From NCBI GenBank assembly GCA_937862575.1, contig CALMFM010000155.1, positions 1-63,738 on the forward strand: a stretch of 63,738 nt of DNA, given 5' to 3'. The notes below the pieces were generated by a model that saw only the letters and a program-made list of their open reading frames with translations, was not told where the DNA came from and did not search any database. Positions 8,553 through 18,199 of this stretch are shown piece by piece (the first letter of the stretch is position 1; each line of letters opens with the position of its first letter). The DNA is from an uncultured Bacillota bacterium (GTDB lineage Bacteria; Bacillota_I; Bacilli_A; Izemoplasmatales; Hujiaoplasmataceae). The translations under genes were made by a program, and so were the position numbers.

Positions 8553-8619
8553 CAAATGAGACAATCAAAAAAGTTGCCTTTTCATATATTAGAATATAAT
8601 ATATCAAAAAATAGTAATA

Positions 8620-8649
8620 TTAACAAAAAATATTATTTTGTGATACAAT
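8620..8649 (+). promoter_or_regulatory. Promoter of the tyrA-aro operon
   Basis: TTAACA (8620-8625) and TACAAT (8644-8649) are 18 bases apart, and TG at -15/-14 makes an extended -10. The expected leader is only about 20 bases, too short for a T-box or attenuator. Confidence 0.6.
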
Positions 8650-8675
8650 ATATAAACATAAAAAGAGGTGTTCTT

Positions 8676-9527
8676 ATGAAAATAGGAATTGTTGGCCTTG
8701 GTTTGATCGGTGGGACGATTGCTAAAGCCCTTAATACAAAGCATAATATCTCGGCGTATGACATTTCAAATGAATCGTTATCATATGCTCTTAAAAACCA
8801 AATAATACATAAAGCATATACTAATTTACATCTTTTTCTTCAGGAAAATGAGGTCATATACCTATGTCTATATCCTAATTCTCTAATAAATTTTATTTTT
8901 GAAAACAAGGTTTTTATCCCTAAAAATAGCGTTATTATAGAAATTTCAGGAATCAAACAGCATATAATATCAAGCGTGGAACAGCTTGGTGAGCTAGAAT
9001 TTGAAATGGTCTATTCTCATCCTGTGGCAGGCAGAGAAAAATCTGGTGTATGGTTCTCTGACAAAGATATTTTTTCAAAGGGAAACTATGTAATCACCCC
9101 TACAAAAAATAATAACGAGACTACATTAAAACTTGCTGAAAAACTTGCGAAGGAAATGGGTTTTAATAACATTTCATATGTATCGCCAAAAGAGCATGAT
9201 GATATAATTGCTTATACTTCACAACTTACTCACGTTTTGAGTATATCGCTAGTTAACGCGCTTTCTACAAATCTAGACACATCCAGATTTATAGGTGATT
9301 CATATAGAGATTTAACTAGAATATCTATGATAAATGACACTCTTTGGTCCGAGTTGTTTTTATATAATAGGGATGCCTTGTTAGAACAAATCAACCACTT
9401 CAGAGTTCAATTAGACCATATTCAGCATGCTTTATTAATGAACGATAAAGAAAATCTAATGAATTTAATGCAATCATCCACACAAATAAGGCAGTCAATA
9501 GAGGAGGGAAAAACACATGATCGTTGA
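8676..9527 (+). CDS. tyrA: Prephenate dehydrogenase
   Basis: NAD-dependent prephenate dehydrogenase, which forms 4-hydroxyphenylpyruvate for tyrosine synthesis. The start is ATG at 8676 behind AAAGAGGTG, giving 283 residues; the open frame upstream is not coding, since it crosses the promoter. The Rossmann motif GIVGLGLIGGTIAKAL is at the N-terminus and the conserved SHPVAGREKSG is in the middle. It lacks a chorismate mutase or ACT domain, and no chorismate mutase gene is in this window. It heads the operon and overlaps aroA by 11 bases. Confidence 0.92.
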   Translation: MKIGIVGLGLIGGTIAKALNTKHNISAYDISNESLSYALKNQIIHKAYTNLHLFLQENEVIYLCLYPNSLINFIFENKVFIPKNSVIIEISGIKQHIISSVEQLGELEFEMVYSHPVAGREKSGVWFSDKDIFSKGNYVITPTKNNNETTLKLAEKLAKEMGFNNISYVSPKEHDDIIAYTSQLTHVLSISLVNALSTNLDTSRFIGDSYRDLTRISMINDTLWSELFLYNRDALLEQINHFRVQLDHIQHALLMNDKENLMNLMQSSTQIRQSIEEGKTHDR

Positions 9528-10773
9528 TATATATCCATCAACAATTTCCGGAAGCATAACACCTCCTCCTTCAAAATCAATTTTACATCGGGCTATTATT
9601 TCTGCGTGTATGTCGAGAGGCTTGTGTAAAATTCATAACGTCATTTATTCTGATGATATCCTCGCAACCATGGATGCTTTTACCTCTTTAGGCGTAAGAT
9701 TCATTAACTACGAATCCTATGTGGAAGTAGACGCTAGACATCTCAACTTGGAACACTCCAAAGTCGAGGTAGATTGTAAGGAATCCGGTTCCACAATTCG
9801 CTTTCTAATTCCATTACTAAGCAATGATGATTTTGCCTTATTTAAGGGAAAATCCAGTCTTATTAAAAGACCAATGGACATTTATGATGAAATATTTAAA
9901 AGACATGGTTTTACATTTTATCAGGATGATAATTTCATTAAAACAAAAGGCTCTTTAACGCCTGGAAACTACGTTATTAAAGGTGATATTAGCTCACAAT
10001 TCATATCGGGATTGATGTTCAAATTACCGTTGTTAAATGCAGATTCGACGATTGAAGTTGTCGGTAATTTCGAATCCTCAGAATACGTGGATATTACCAT
10101 TGATGTTCTCAAAGCATTCGGAATCAAAATTATTAAAGACAATAATCTATTTCTCATTCCAGGAAATCAAACTTATATTGCTAATGATTACACAGTCGAA
10201 TCCGATTTCTCTCAATTAGCATTTTATGCAGTTTTAGGAATCGTGAACGCCGATTTGGTTATACATCAAATTAATCACCTGTCTTTACAGCCAGACCGAA
10301 GAATTTTAAACATTATTTCACAAATGGGCGGCCGAATTTCCTATTTTGACGATAGCATTTTGATAAAAAAATCTAAAACACATTCTAGCGTGATTGATGT
10401 TAGTCAGTGTCCTGATATAGCACCGATTATTGGATTGTTAGCCGCTTGTTCAGAAGGAGAATCGAAAATTGTAAATGCAAAAAGACTCACTATGAAAGAA
10501 TCCGATCGGTTAAAAACCACATACGAAACATTGAAGTCTTTTGGTGTGAAAGTTGTAATTGAAGACGATAGTTTAACAATCAATGGATCACCATATTTAT
10601 CTGGTAACGAATTTGATTCTTTCAACGATCATCGAATTGCTATGATGATTGCAATTGGTGCTACTGTCGCAAATGAGAAAGTAACTATAAATAATGCCGA
10701 ATCTATTAACAAGTCATATCCTAATTTCTATAAAGATTTGCAATCTCTTGGTGCTATAATAGAATACAGATAG
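9517..10773 (+). CDS. aroA: 3-phosphoshikimate 1-carboxyvinyltransferase (EPSP synthase)
   Basis: Sixth step of the shikimate pathway, transferring enolpyruvate from PEP to shikimate 3-phosphate. The 418-residue length fits. Seen: PPSKSILHRAII near residue 18 (substrate-binding Lys-Ser), ESGSTIRFLIPL near 90, the KESDRLKTT segment, and FNDHRIAMMIAI near the C-terminus. The ATG is preceded by GAGGAGGG within the end of tyrA. Confidence 0.95.
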   Translation: MIVDIYPSTISGSITPPPSKSILHRAIISACMSRGLCKIHNVIYSDDILATMDAFTSLGVRFINYESYVEVDARHLNLEHSKVEVDCKESGSTIRFLIPLLSNDDFALFKGKSSLIKRPMDIYDEIFKRHGFTFYQDDNFIKTKGSLTPGNYVIKGDISSQFISGLMFKLPLLNADSTIEVVGNFESSEYVDITIDVLKAFGIKIIKDNNLFLIPGNQTYIANDYTVESDFSQLAFYAVLGIVNADLVIHQINHLSLQPDRRILNIISQMGGRISYFDDSILIKKSKTHSSVIDVSQCPDIAPIIGLLAACSEGESKIVNAKRLTMKESDRLKTTYETLKSFGVKVVIEDDSLTINGSPYLSGNEFDSFNDHRIAMMIAIGATVANEKVTINNAESINKSYPNFYKDLQSLGAIIEYR

Positions 10774-10781
10774 GAGATAAA

Positions 10782-11777
10782 ATGAAAACCATAAACATAA
10801 AATCAAAACTCAAAGAGTATAAAGTCTATATTGATAACCATCTTTTGGATAATCTAAACGATTTTTTGGACACGGACAGATTTTATGTTATCGTTTCTGA
10901 CAACCAAATTCCTGTTCAATATATCAAGAAAGTTCAATCCGCTCTTCCAAAAAATCTTGTTATTACCTTCCCCGCCGGGGAGAATTCAAAATCGTTATCA
11001 CAATTTGAATCAATTATTTTAACACTTCAAAAAAATAATATTAAAAGAGACGCTTGTATCGTCGCCTTAGGTGGTGGCGTAACAGGAGACCTTGCGGGAT
11101 ATGTAGCGTCGGTTTACTTGCGCGGTATTGATTATATTCAAATACCTACTACTTTGCTCGCTCAAATAGATTCATCTGTCGGCGGAAAAGTTGCTATTAA
11201 TACCGTTAATGCCAAGAATTCAATTGGATCAATATATCCCCCTTCACTAGTTATAATCGATCCATCGACTCTAGACACACTCGATTCAAGACAATTTAAT
11301 AATGGTATGGCTGAAATGATTAAGTACGGAATGATTCATTCTAAAGTTCTTTTTGATGAAATACTCTTTTCGGATATCAAATCAAATATAACCCATTTTA
11401 TTTATGAATCTGTTTTAATAAAAAAATATTATATTGAGAACGACGAATTCGATACCGGCATTAGACAGAAGCTAAATTTTGGTCACACTTATGGCCATGC
11501 ATATGAAGCTTTATATAATTATGAAAAATATCTTCATGGAGAATCTGTTGCGTTGGGAATGTTAAAAGTATCTAATTTTGATGGAGTTAAAGGCCCGCTT
11601 ATAAAGGTTCTAACTAAGTATAATCTTCCAATTAAGGATGACGCTACCGATAAAGACTTGATTTCATACATAATAAATGATAAAAAGAGCACTCGAGATT
11701 CCATCAATTTAATTACGGTTAATGAGATTGGAAAGGCTGAGATTGTTAAAAAGAATATTCAGGAGGTGTTGATATGA
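10782..11777 (+). CDS. aroB: 3-dehydroquinate synthase
   Basis: Second step of the shikimate pathway, NAD-dependent cyclisation of DAHP to 3-dehydroquinate. The 331-residue product contains the NAD-binding GGGVTGDLAGYVASVY, the PTTLLAQIDSSVGGKVAIN block, and the metal ligand region NFGHTYGHAYEA. It is slightly shorter than many AroB proteins (about 350-360). It starts 8 bases after aroA with TAGGAG upstream, and its stop overlaps the aroC start by 4 bases. Confidence 0.95.
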   Translation: MKTINIKSKLKEYKVYIDNHLLDNLNDFLDTDRFYVIVSDNQIPVQYIKKVQSALPKNLVITFPAGENSKSLSQFESIILTLQKNNIKRDACIVALGGGVTGDLAGYVASVYLRGIDYIQIPTTLLAQIDSSVGGKVAINTVNAKNSIGSIYPPSLVIIDPSTLDTLDSRQFNNGMAEMIKYGMIHSKVLFDEILFSDIKSNITHFIYESVLIKKYYIENDEFDTGIRQKLNFGHTYGHAYEALYNYEKYLHGESVALGMLKVSNFDGVKGPLIKVLTKYNLPIKDDATDKDLISYIINDKKSTRDSINLITVNEIGKAEIVKKNIQEVLI

Positions 11778-12868
11778 ACACCATTGGTAATAATATCAAA
11801 ATCACTTTTTTTGGAGAATCACATGCTCCTGTAATAGGCGTTACAATAGACAATCTTCCGGTTGGGCTTGCGATTGACGAAAATCTTCTTAAATTTAATC
11901 TTGAAAAGAGAAGACCAGTAAAAAAAATTAGCACTACCAGGGTAGAACCCGATAATTATCGATTCACATCCGGCTATAAGGATGGAAGAACAACTGGCGG
12001 TCCGCTGACAATAGAAATTGATAATGTTAATACCCTAAGTGGGGATTATGATAATCTTCGAGTTATTCCTCGGCCTTCTCACGCCGATTATCCCGCATAT
12101 ATCAAATATAAAGGATTGAATGACCATCGCGGCGGCGGATTTTTTTCTGGCAGAATGACTGCTTTATGGATTGTTGTAGGATCTATCTCTGAACAAATAT
12201 TAAAGGACGAAAACATTGTAATCGCTTCCCACATTTTGAGTTTAAAAGATATAAAAGACGATGTTTTTGACTATAATTCTGATAACGAAGATCAATTGTT
12301 GAAACTTAAAAAATCATATTTTCCAGTCATCAATAAATCAATTGAAGATAAGATGATCTCTCTAATCGAAAGCACCAAAATGTCTTTAGATTCAGTCGGA
12401 GGAATTATTGAAGCCAAAGCAATTAATATACCGGTGGGATTAGGAGAACCTTACTTTTTATCTACAGAAAGCTATATATCGTCTTTGCTTTATAGTATTC
12501 CGGGTGTAAAAGGAGTTGAATTTGGTTTAGGATTTGATATTTCTACGATTAATGGTTCAATAGCTAACGACCAATATATAATCCGGAATGGAAAAATTTC
12601 TACGATGTCCAATAACAATGGTGGAATCTTAGGTGGATTGACAACCGGCAGACCCTTAATCGTTAAGGTAGCATTCAAGCCGACCTCTTCAATTGCCAAA
12701 CCTCAAAGGTCCGTAAACTTGGAAACCGGCGAAGAGGTTGAACTAATAGTGAAAGGAAGACACGACCCTCAGATTGTTTCTAGAGCATCTCATGTAGTTG
12801 ATGCTGTTCTACATTTCGCTGTTTTGGATCTTCTTCTCTTTCTAAAAAAGAAAGATGCGCACACGTAA
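11774..12868 (+). CDS. aroC: Chorismate synthase
   Basis: Final step of the shikimate pathway, FMN-dependent conversion of EPSP to chorismate. 364 residues. The N-terminal IKITFFGESHAPVIG, RTTGGPL, SMSNNNGGILGGLTTGRP and the KPTSSIAKPQ block are all present. The central signature reads DHRGGGFFSGRMTA where the family usually has DHRGGGRFSARETA, so some normally conserved positions differ. Whether activity is unaffected is unknown. It overlaps aroB by 4 bases and the next gene by up to 14. Confidence 0.93.
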   Translation: MNTIGNNIKITFFGESHAPVIGVTIDNLPVGLAIDENLLKFNLEKRRPVKKISTTRVEPDNYRFTSGYKDGRTTGGPLTIEIDNVNTLSGDYDNLRVIPRPSHADYPAYIKYKGLNDHRGGGFFSGRMTALWIVVGSISEQILKDENIVIASHILSLKDIKDDVFDYNSDNEDQLLKLKKSYFPVINKSIEDKMISLIESTKMSLDSVGGIIEAKAINIPVGLGEPYFLSTESYISSLLYSIPGVKGVEFGLGFDISTINGSIANDQYIIRNGKISTMSNNNGGILGGLTTGRPLIVKVAFKPTSSIAKPQRSVNLETGEEVELIVKGRHDPQIVSRASHVVDAVLHFAVLDLLLFLKKKDAHT

Positions 12869-14129
12869 TATGTATGGTTTAGTAGGAAAGAAACTAAAAC
12901 ACAGTTTCTCTAAGGAAATACATAATTATCTAGGCAATCCAGAATACCAACTATATGAAACCAACTCAATCGAACATTTTTTAAAGACCAACGATTTTGA
13001 TGGAATAAATATCACCATTCCTTTTAAAACCGATATAATTCCTTATTTAGATGAACTTGACCAGGTAGCTCAAGAAACCTACTCAGTAAATACAGTAGTC
13101 AAACGGAACGGTAAGTTAATTGGATATAATACCGATTATATGGGACTTGAATCCGCTTTTCGCTATTTCAATGTAGACGTCGCTAATAAGAGCGTTCTTA
13201 TTTTAGGTAACGGATCTGTTTCAAAAACAGTTAGTAAACTCTTATCTGATTTACACGCAAGAAGCATTATTAGACTTTGTCGTTCAGTAAAATCAAACAT
13301 CGATCATGTTTTTGAAGATTATACCCGCTATCTCAACTATGATATAATCATTAACACCACGCCTGTTGGTATGTACCCCGACAACGACGCGGAGTTGTTG
13401 ATAGATTTATCTGTTTTCACCAAGTTAGAAGTTGTAATTGATTTGGTGTATAATCCTTTGAGAACAAAACTGCTTATTGAGGCTAAAAATAGAGGGATAA
13501 GGATTGTAGATGGTTTGTATATGCTTATTATGCAAGCAATTAAAGCCCATGAACTTTTCTTTGATAAGATAATTCCACAAAACATCGCAAACAAGATCTA
13601 TACAAAAACCTATCGGAAACATTTAAATGTTGTGTTTGTCGGGTTGCCTTTAAGTGGAAAATCAAAATATACAAGGTTACTAAGCGAATCAATTCACAAG
13701 AAAGGCCTTGATATCGATCAAATTATTGAAAAAGAAGCCAAAATGACGATCCCTGAAATCTTTGAGTCAAAGGGAGAAAAATATTTTCGTGATTTTGAAT
13801 CGAAAATAGTACAAGATCTTTACAAGTTAAATGGTTTAATTATATCTACTGGTGGGGGTTTGGTTGAAAATCAAGCAAACATTGATTTACTTAAGCAAAA
13901 TGGGGTTATAATATTTCTAAACAAAGATCCGGAAATCATTTCCCAAAAAACTATTTATGGGCGTCCTTTGCTTAAACAAGGAAAAGACATTTTGGAATTG
14001 GCAAAAAGAAGAGTGCCTATGTACTTGAAGAATTCGGATATAGTTATCGACATAAACAAAGATACCGATACTCATCTAAAGGAGATAAAGGAGAAAATAG
14101 ATGAATATATTAGTGGTCAACGGACCTAA
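12855..14129 (+). CDS. Shikimate dehydrogenase-shikimate kinase fusion (AroE-AroK)
   Basis: A 424-residue two-domain protein. Residues 1-255 are shikimate dehydrogenase: YGLVGKKLKHSFSKEIHN at the N-terminus, INITIPFKTDIIPYLDE with the catalytic Lys, the NTDYMGLESAF substrate/cofactor segment, the GNGSVSKTVS nucleotide loop and DGLYMLIMQAIKAHELFF. Residues about 256-424 are shikimate kinase: the P-loop GLPLSGKSKY, GLDIDQIIE, a central STGGGLVEN, and the lid arginine in YGRPLL. The P-loop has Leu where kinases often have Gly. Two starts are possible, 12855 and the in-frame ATG at 12870, which begins MYGLVG. One protein thus carries out steps four and five of the pathway. Confidence 0.9.
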   Translation: MRTRNMYGLVGKKLKHSFSKEIHNYLGNPEYQLYETNSIEHFLKTNDFDGINITIPFKTDIIPYLDELDQVAQETYSVNTVVKRNGKLIGYNTDYMGLESAFRYFNVDVANKSVLILGNGSVSKTVSKLLSDLHARSIIRLCRSVKSNIDHVFEDYTRYLNYDIIINTTPVGMYPDNDAELLIDLSVFTKLEVVIDLVYNPLRTKLLIEAKNRGIRIVDGLYMLIMQAIKAHELFFDKIIPQNIANKIYTKTYRKHLNVVFVGLPLSGKSKYTRLLSESIHKKGLDIDQIIEKEAKMTIPEIFESKGEKYFRDFESKIVQDLYKLNGLIISTGGGLVENQANIDLLKQNGVIIFLNKDPEIISQKTIYGRPLLKQGKDILELAKRRVPMYLKNSDIVIDINKDTDTHLKEIKEKIDEYISGQRT

Positions 14130-14532
14130 TCTCAATTTTTTAGGAATAAGAGAACCAGAAATATATGGAAAACAATCCTATTATGATTTGGTTAATTTTT
14201 TGTTGGCATACGGCGAGATGAATGATTTACATATTGAAGTATATCAATCCAACTCAGAGGGTGAAATTATCGATATAATTCAAAATAATTATTCAAGATT
14301 CGATGGGTTGGTCATAAACCCTGCCGCTTATACTCATTATTCATACGCAATATATGATTGCATAAAGTCAATTTCTATTCCCGCTATCGAGGTTCATCTT
14401 TCAGATATATATTCTAGAGAAGATTTCAGGAAAAGTTCGGTAATCGAGCCGGCGTGTGTAGCTAAATTTTATGGAAAAGGATTCAACTCTTACACAGAAG
14501 CAATAAATTACTTAATAAAAGGACGAAATTAA
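14101..14532 (+). CDS. aroQ: Type II 3-dehydroquinate dehydratase
   Basis: Third step of the shikimate pathway by the type II (dodecameric flavodoxin-like) enzyme. The 143-residue product has NGPNLNFLGIREPEIYG with the catalytic Arg and Tyr, QSNSEGEIID, the INPAAYTHYSYAI histidine segment, EVHLSDIYSREDFR and the SVIEP block. The start overlaps the preceding gene by 29 bases, with AAAGGAGAAAATAG upstream. It ends one base before the next gene. Confidence 0.94.
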   Translation: MNILVVNGPNLNFLGIREPEIYGKQSYYDLVNFLLAYGEMNDLHIEVYQSNSEGEIIDIIQNNYSRFDGLVINPAAYTHYSYAIYDCIKSISIPAIEVHLSDIYSREDFRKSSVIEPACVAKFYGKGFNSYTEAINYLIKGRN

Positions 14533-14533
14533 A

Positions 14534-15550
14534 ATGATTATTAAATTAAAGAATACCGCTTCAGAAGAACAGGTATCAAAATTAAAAAACAAATTACTCA
14601 ATCAAGGTTTTGAATTGCACGAGAGTATTGGTGAGTCTACACATATTCTCGGTGTTATCGGCGATACTAGTGGGTTTGACATCAATAGTCTATACGCTTA
14701 TGAATTTATCGATACGGTTTTACGCGTTCAAGAACCTTTCAAGAAAGTCAATCGCAAGTTTAAACCAGATGATACTATTGTAAATGTCTCCGGCATTGAA
14801 GTTGGAGGAAAAAATATCGTTATTATGGGCGGTCCTTGTGCGGTAGAATCAGAAGATCAAATAGATGAAATTACACCCCTTGTTAAAGCTGCTGGAGCCA
14901 AAATACTTCGAGGCGGCGCTTATAAACCGAGAACTAGCCCGTATTCATTCCAAGGGTTAGGTCTTGAAGGTTTGGATATTCTTGAAAGAGCCAAGATAAA
15001 ATACAATATTCCCATCGTGAGTGAGATTATGAGTGTTGATGAACTTCCTTACTTCATCGAAAAGGTAGATTTAATCCAAGTTGGCGCAAGAAATATGCAG
15101 AATTTCAATCTTTTAAAAGAACTCGGCAAAACCAATAAACCGATATTACTGAAACGCGGCTTGGCCAGCACCATTGAAGAATGGTTGATGTCGGCCGAAT
15201 ATATTTTGGCCGGAGGCAATTCCAATGTAATCCTTTGCGAAAGAGGAATTCGGACATACGAAACTTCAACCAGAAGCACGCTAGATATCTCTTCTGTCGC
15301 GGTTTTGAAGAAATTGACACACCTACCAGTCGTTGTCGATCCAAGTCACGCTGCGGGAAGATGGGAATACGTAGAATCTTTATCAAGAGCTGCAATAGCC
15401 GCTGGCGCCGATGGATTGATTATCGAAGTTCATCAAACGCCGGAACTTGCATTAAGTGACGGTCAACAATCCTTAAAGCCGGTTAGATTCAAAAACTTGG
15501 TCGATAGTTGTAAAAAAATTGCCAATGCAATTGATAGAACTCTTGAGTAA
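14534..15550 (+). CDS. aroF: 3-deoxy-7-phosphoheptulonate (DAHP) synthase, type I-beta
   Basis: First step of the shikimate pathway, condensing PEP and erythrose 4-phosphate. The 338 residues comprise a small N-terminal ferredoxin-like regulatory domain (about 1-70) and a TIM barrel. Barrel motifs: GGPCAVESEDQ, LRGGAYKPRTSPYSFQGLG, LLKRGLASTIEEW and DPSHAAGRWEYV. The N-terminal domain resembles that of Thermotoga-type DAHP synthases, where it mediates tyrosine feedback inhibition; regulation here is inferred. It is the last gene of the operon although it encodes the first step. Confidence 0.94.
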   Translation: MIIKLKNTASEEQVSKLKNKLLNQGFELHESIGESTHILGVIGDTSGFDINSLYAYEFIDTVLRVQEPFKKVNRKFKPDDTIVNVSGIEVGGKNIVIMGGPCAVESEDQIDEITPLVKAAGAKILRGGAYKPRTSPYSFQGLGLEGLDILERAKIKYNIPIVSEIMSVDELPYFIEKVDLIQVGARNMQNFNLLKELGKTNKPILLKRGLASTIEEWLMSAEYILAGGNSNVILCERGIRTYETSTRSTLDISSVAVLKKLTHLPVVVDPSHAAGRWEYVESLSRAAIAAGADGLIIEVHQTPELALSDGQQSLKPVRFKNLVDSCKKIANAIDRTLE

Positions 15551-15554
15551 AAAA

Positions 15555-15590
15555 AAGAAACTTCATTTTCGAAGTTTCTTATTTTTTTTA
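15555..15590. terminator. Bidirectional terminator between aroF and the aminotransferase
   Basis: AAGAAACTTC (15555-15564) pairs perfectly with GAAGTTTCTT (15571-15580) around a 6-base loop. A-rich sequence on the left and T-rich on the right make it usable from both sides, fitting the convergent genes. Confidence 0.85.
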
Positions 15591-16826
15591 TATGTGTTTT
15601 TTGATTTTTCGTACTAATTCAGGAATATCTTTCAAAGCTAATGACGATATCGCTACACGAATCAACCCTTGCATCGGTATTACGAATACGTGATCTTCTG
15701 ATAAATCCTTGAATATGGTTTTATTTTGGGTAGGAATACTTATAAAGAACCCGCCACAATAAGGATAAATTTCTAAATCATGCTTTTTAGCTTCTTCAAG
15801 GAATAATGCCGCCCTGTCTTTAAGAAGTTGTTTGCCGACACATAATTCTTCGATGAATTGTGCTTTGTATTCTGGCGTAGAGAATATTTTCTCAATAATA
15901 TTCATACCTGGTTGTGATACGCTTGAAAACCGTCCGCGAACCGAATAATCACCCACGCGAGTAAAATTATCTATTACTTCTTGTGATTTTGAAATTCCAA
16001 TTTGTGCGCCAACGCGGAATCCATAAAGAGAGAAGGTTTTGGATCCAGAAAACACAACTATCGCCAAAATCTCTTCATTCAAATCTTCATAGGTAGTAAA
16101 TATATCTCGCGAATGTTCTACTGGAGTCAATTGATAATCGATATATGCTATATCATGAATTAAAATAACCGGTATGTTTAAATTGTTTACTTCATTCAAG
16201 GTTTTAATTACATCGCGCCAATTATCCATAGTCATACACAATCCGGTAGGGTTGTTACTAGGGTCATTAAGTAAAACACATAATCTTCCTTGTTCTTGAG
16301 CTAATTTGAAAGCCTCTTTACGGAAATCTTCGACATTGAATTTATAATTTTCGTCATACATCAAAAAAGTGTGTAGATCAATATTTGCTTCCAAGGCGAA
16401 GTTTTTGTAAGGAGACCAATAAATATTTGGTAACAATACTTTTTGGTTGAAATCATTGAAATTGTAGAAAGAGTTGCTGACAGCGCCGGACCCTCCAGTA
16501 GTAGGTATAACACTGTATTTGAATTGTTTTCTCAAAGTATCGGCATGTTTTCCAAATACCCAATCAAATACTCCTTCGCTGAATTTTTTTGTTCCTCTTA
16601 CGGGAGCATATAGGTATGTTTCATTATCGCTTAAAGCATGTAGGGATTTTTCAACCACCCCAAATTTGAAAACATTTCCTTGTTCGTGGTGCAACATTCC
16701 TACAGTAGCATCAATCACATCGTCATATTGTTTCTTAAGAGCTTTTGCTTCTTGAGAAATCTGAAGGATGTTTGATTCTAATTTTTTGTACTGAGCATGT
16801 TTACCAACTATTGAATTTTGCATCAT
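15588..16826 (-). CDS. Class I/II PLP-dependent aminotransferase, possibly aromatic
   Basis: A 412-residue fold type I aminotransferase. Seen: NDPSNNPTGLCM near residue 188, the DIAYIDYQ segment (PLP-phenol contact), and the Schiff-base lysine motif FSGSKTFSLYGFRVG near 259-273. An aspartate/aromatic aminotransferase specificity is plausible because it sits next to the aromatic pathway operon, and tyrA would need such a partner to make tyrosine. That is inference. It follows purA by 16 bases on the same strand. The start may be either of two tandem ATG codons. Confidence 0.78.
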   Translation of the reverse strand: MMQNSIVGKHAQYKKLESNILQISQEAKALKKQYDDVIDATVGMLHHEQGNVFKFGVVEKSLHALSDNETYLYAPVRGTKKFSEGVFDWVFGKHADTLRKQFKYSVIPTTGGSGAVSNSFYNFNDFNQKVLLPNIYWSPYKNFALEANIDLHTFLMYDENYKFNVEDFRKEAFKLAQEQGRLCVLLNDPSNNPTGLCMTMDNWRDVIKTLNEVNNLNIPVILIHDIAYIDYQLTPVEHSRDIFTTYEDLNEEILAIVVFSGSKTFSLYGFRVGAQIGISKSQEVIDNFTRVGDYSVRGRFSSVSQPGMNIIEKIFSTPEYKAQFIEELCVGKQLLKDRAALFLEEAKKHDLEIYPYCGGFFISIPTQNKTIFKDLSEDHVFVIPMQGLIRVAISSLALKDIPELVRKIKKHI

Positions 16827-16842
16827 TTACACCTTTTCCTTT

Positions 16843-18129
<1,287 letters not shown>

Positions 18130-18151
18130 TCAGCACCCCTGAACATTAAAC

Positions 18152-18176
18152 ATTATAACATATGTAAGCGTTTTTA
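18152..18176 (-). promoter_or_regulatory. purA promoter with a cre-like operator
   Basis: On the minus strand TGTTATAAT (18152-18160) is an extended -10. Immediately upstream, the plus strand reads TGTAAGCGTTTTTA (18163-18176), one mismatch from the catabolite-responsive-element pattern TGNAANCGNNNNCA. The promoter call is good; the operator call is tentative. Confidence 0.45.
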
Positions 18177-18199
18177 TAAAGAAAAATAGAAACTGTTTT

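Noticed and set aside
8424-8675. Open frame extending upstream of tyrA for 84 codons
   Set aside because: It crosses the divergent promoter region and the flavin reductase start, and the well-placed ATG with SD at 8676 begins the Rossmann motif.
8650-8675. T-box or attenuator in front of the aromatic operon
   Set aside because: The predicted leader is only about 20 bases and contains no hairpin.
15105-15459. Overlapping open frames on both strands inside the DAHP synthase gene
   Set aside because: They have no SD sites and no recognisable protein; they are shadows of the conserved aroF coding frame.
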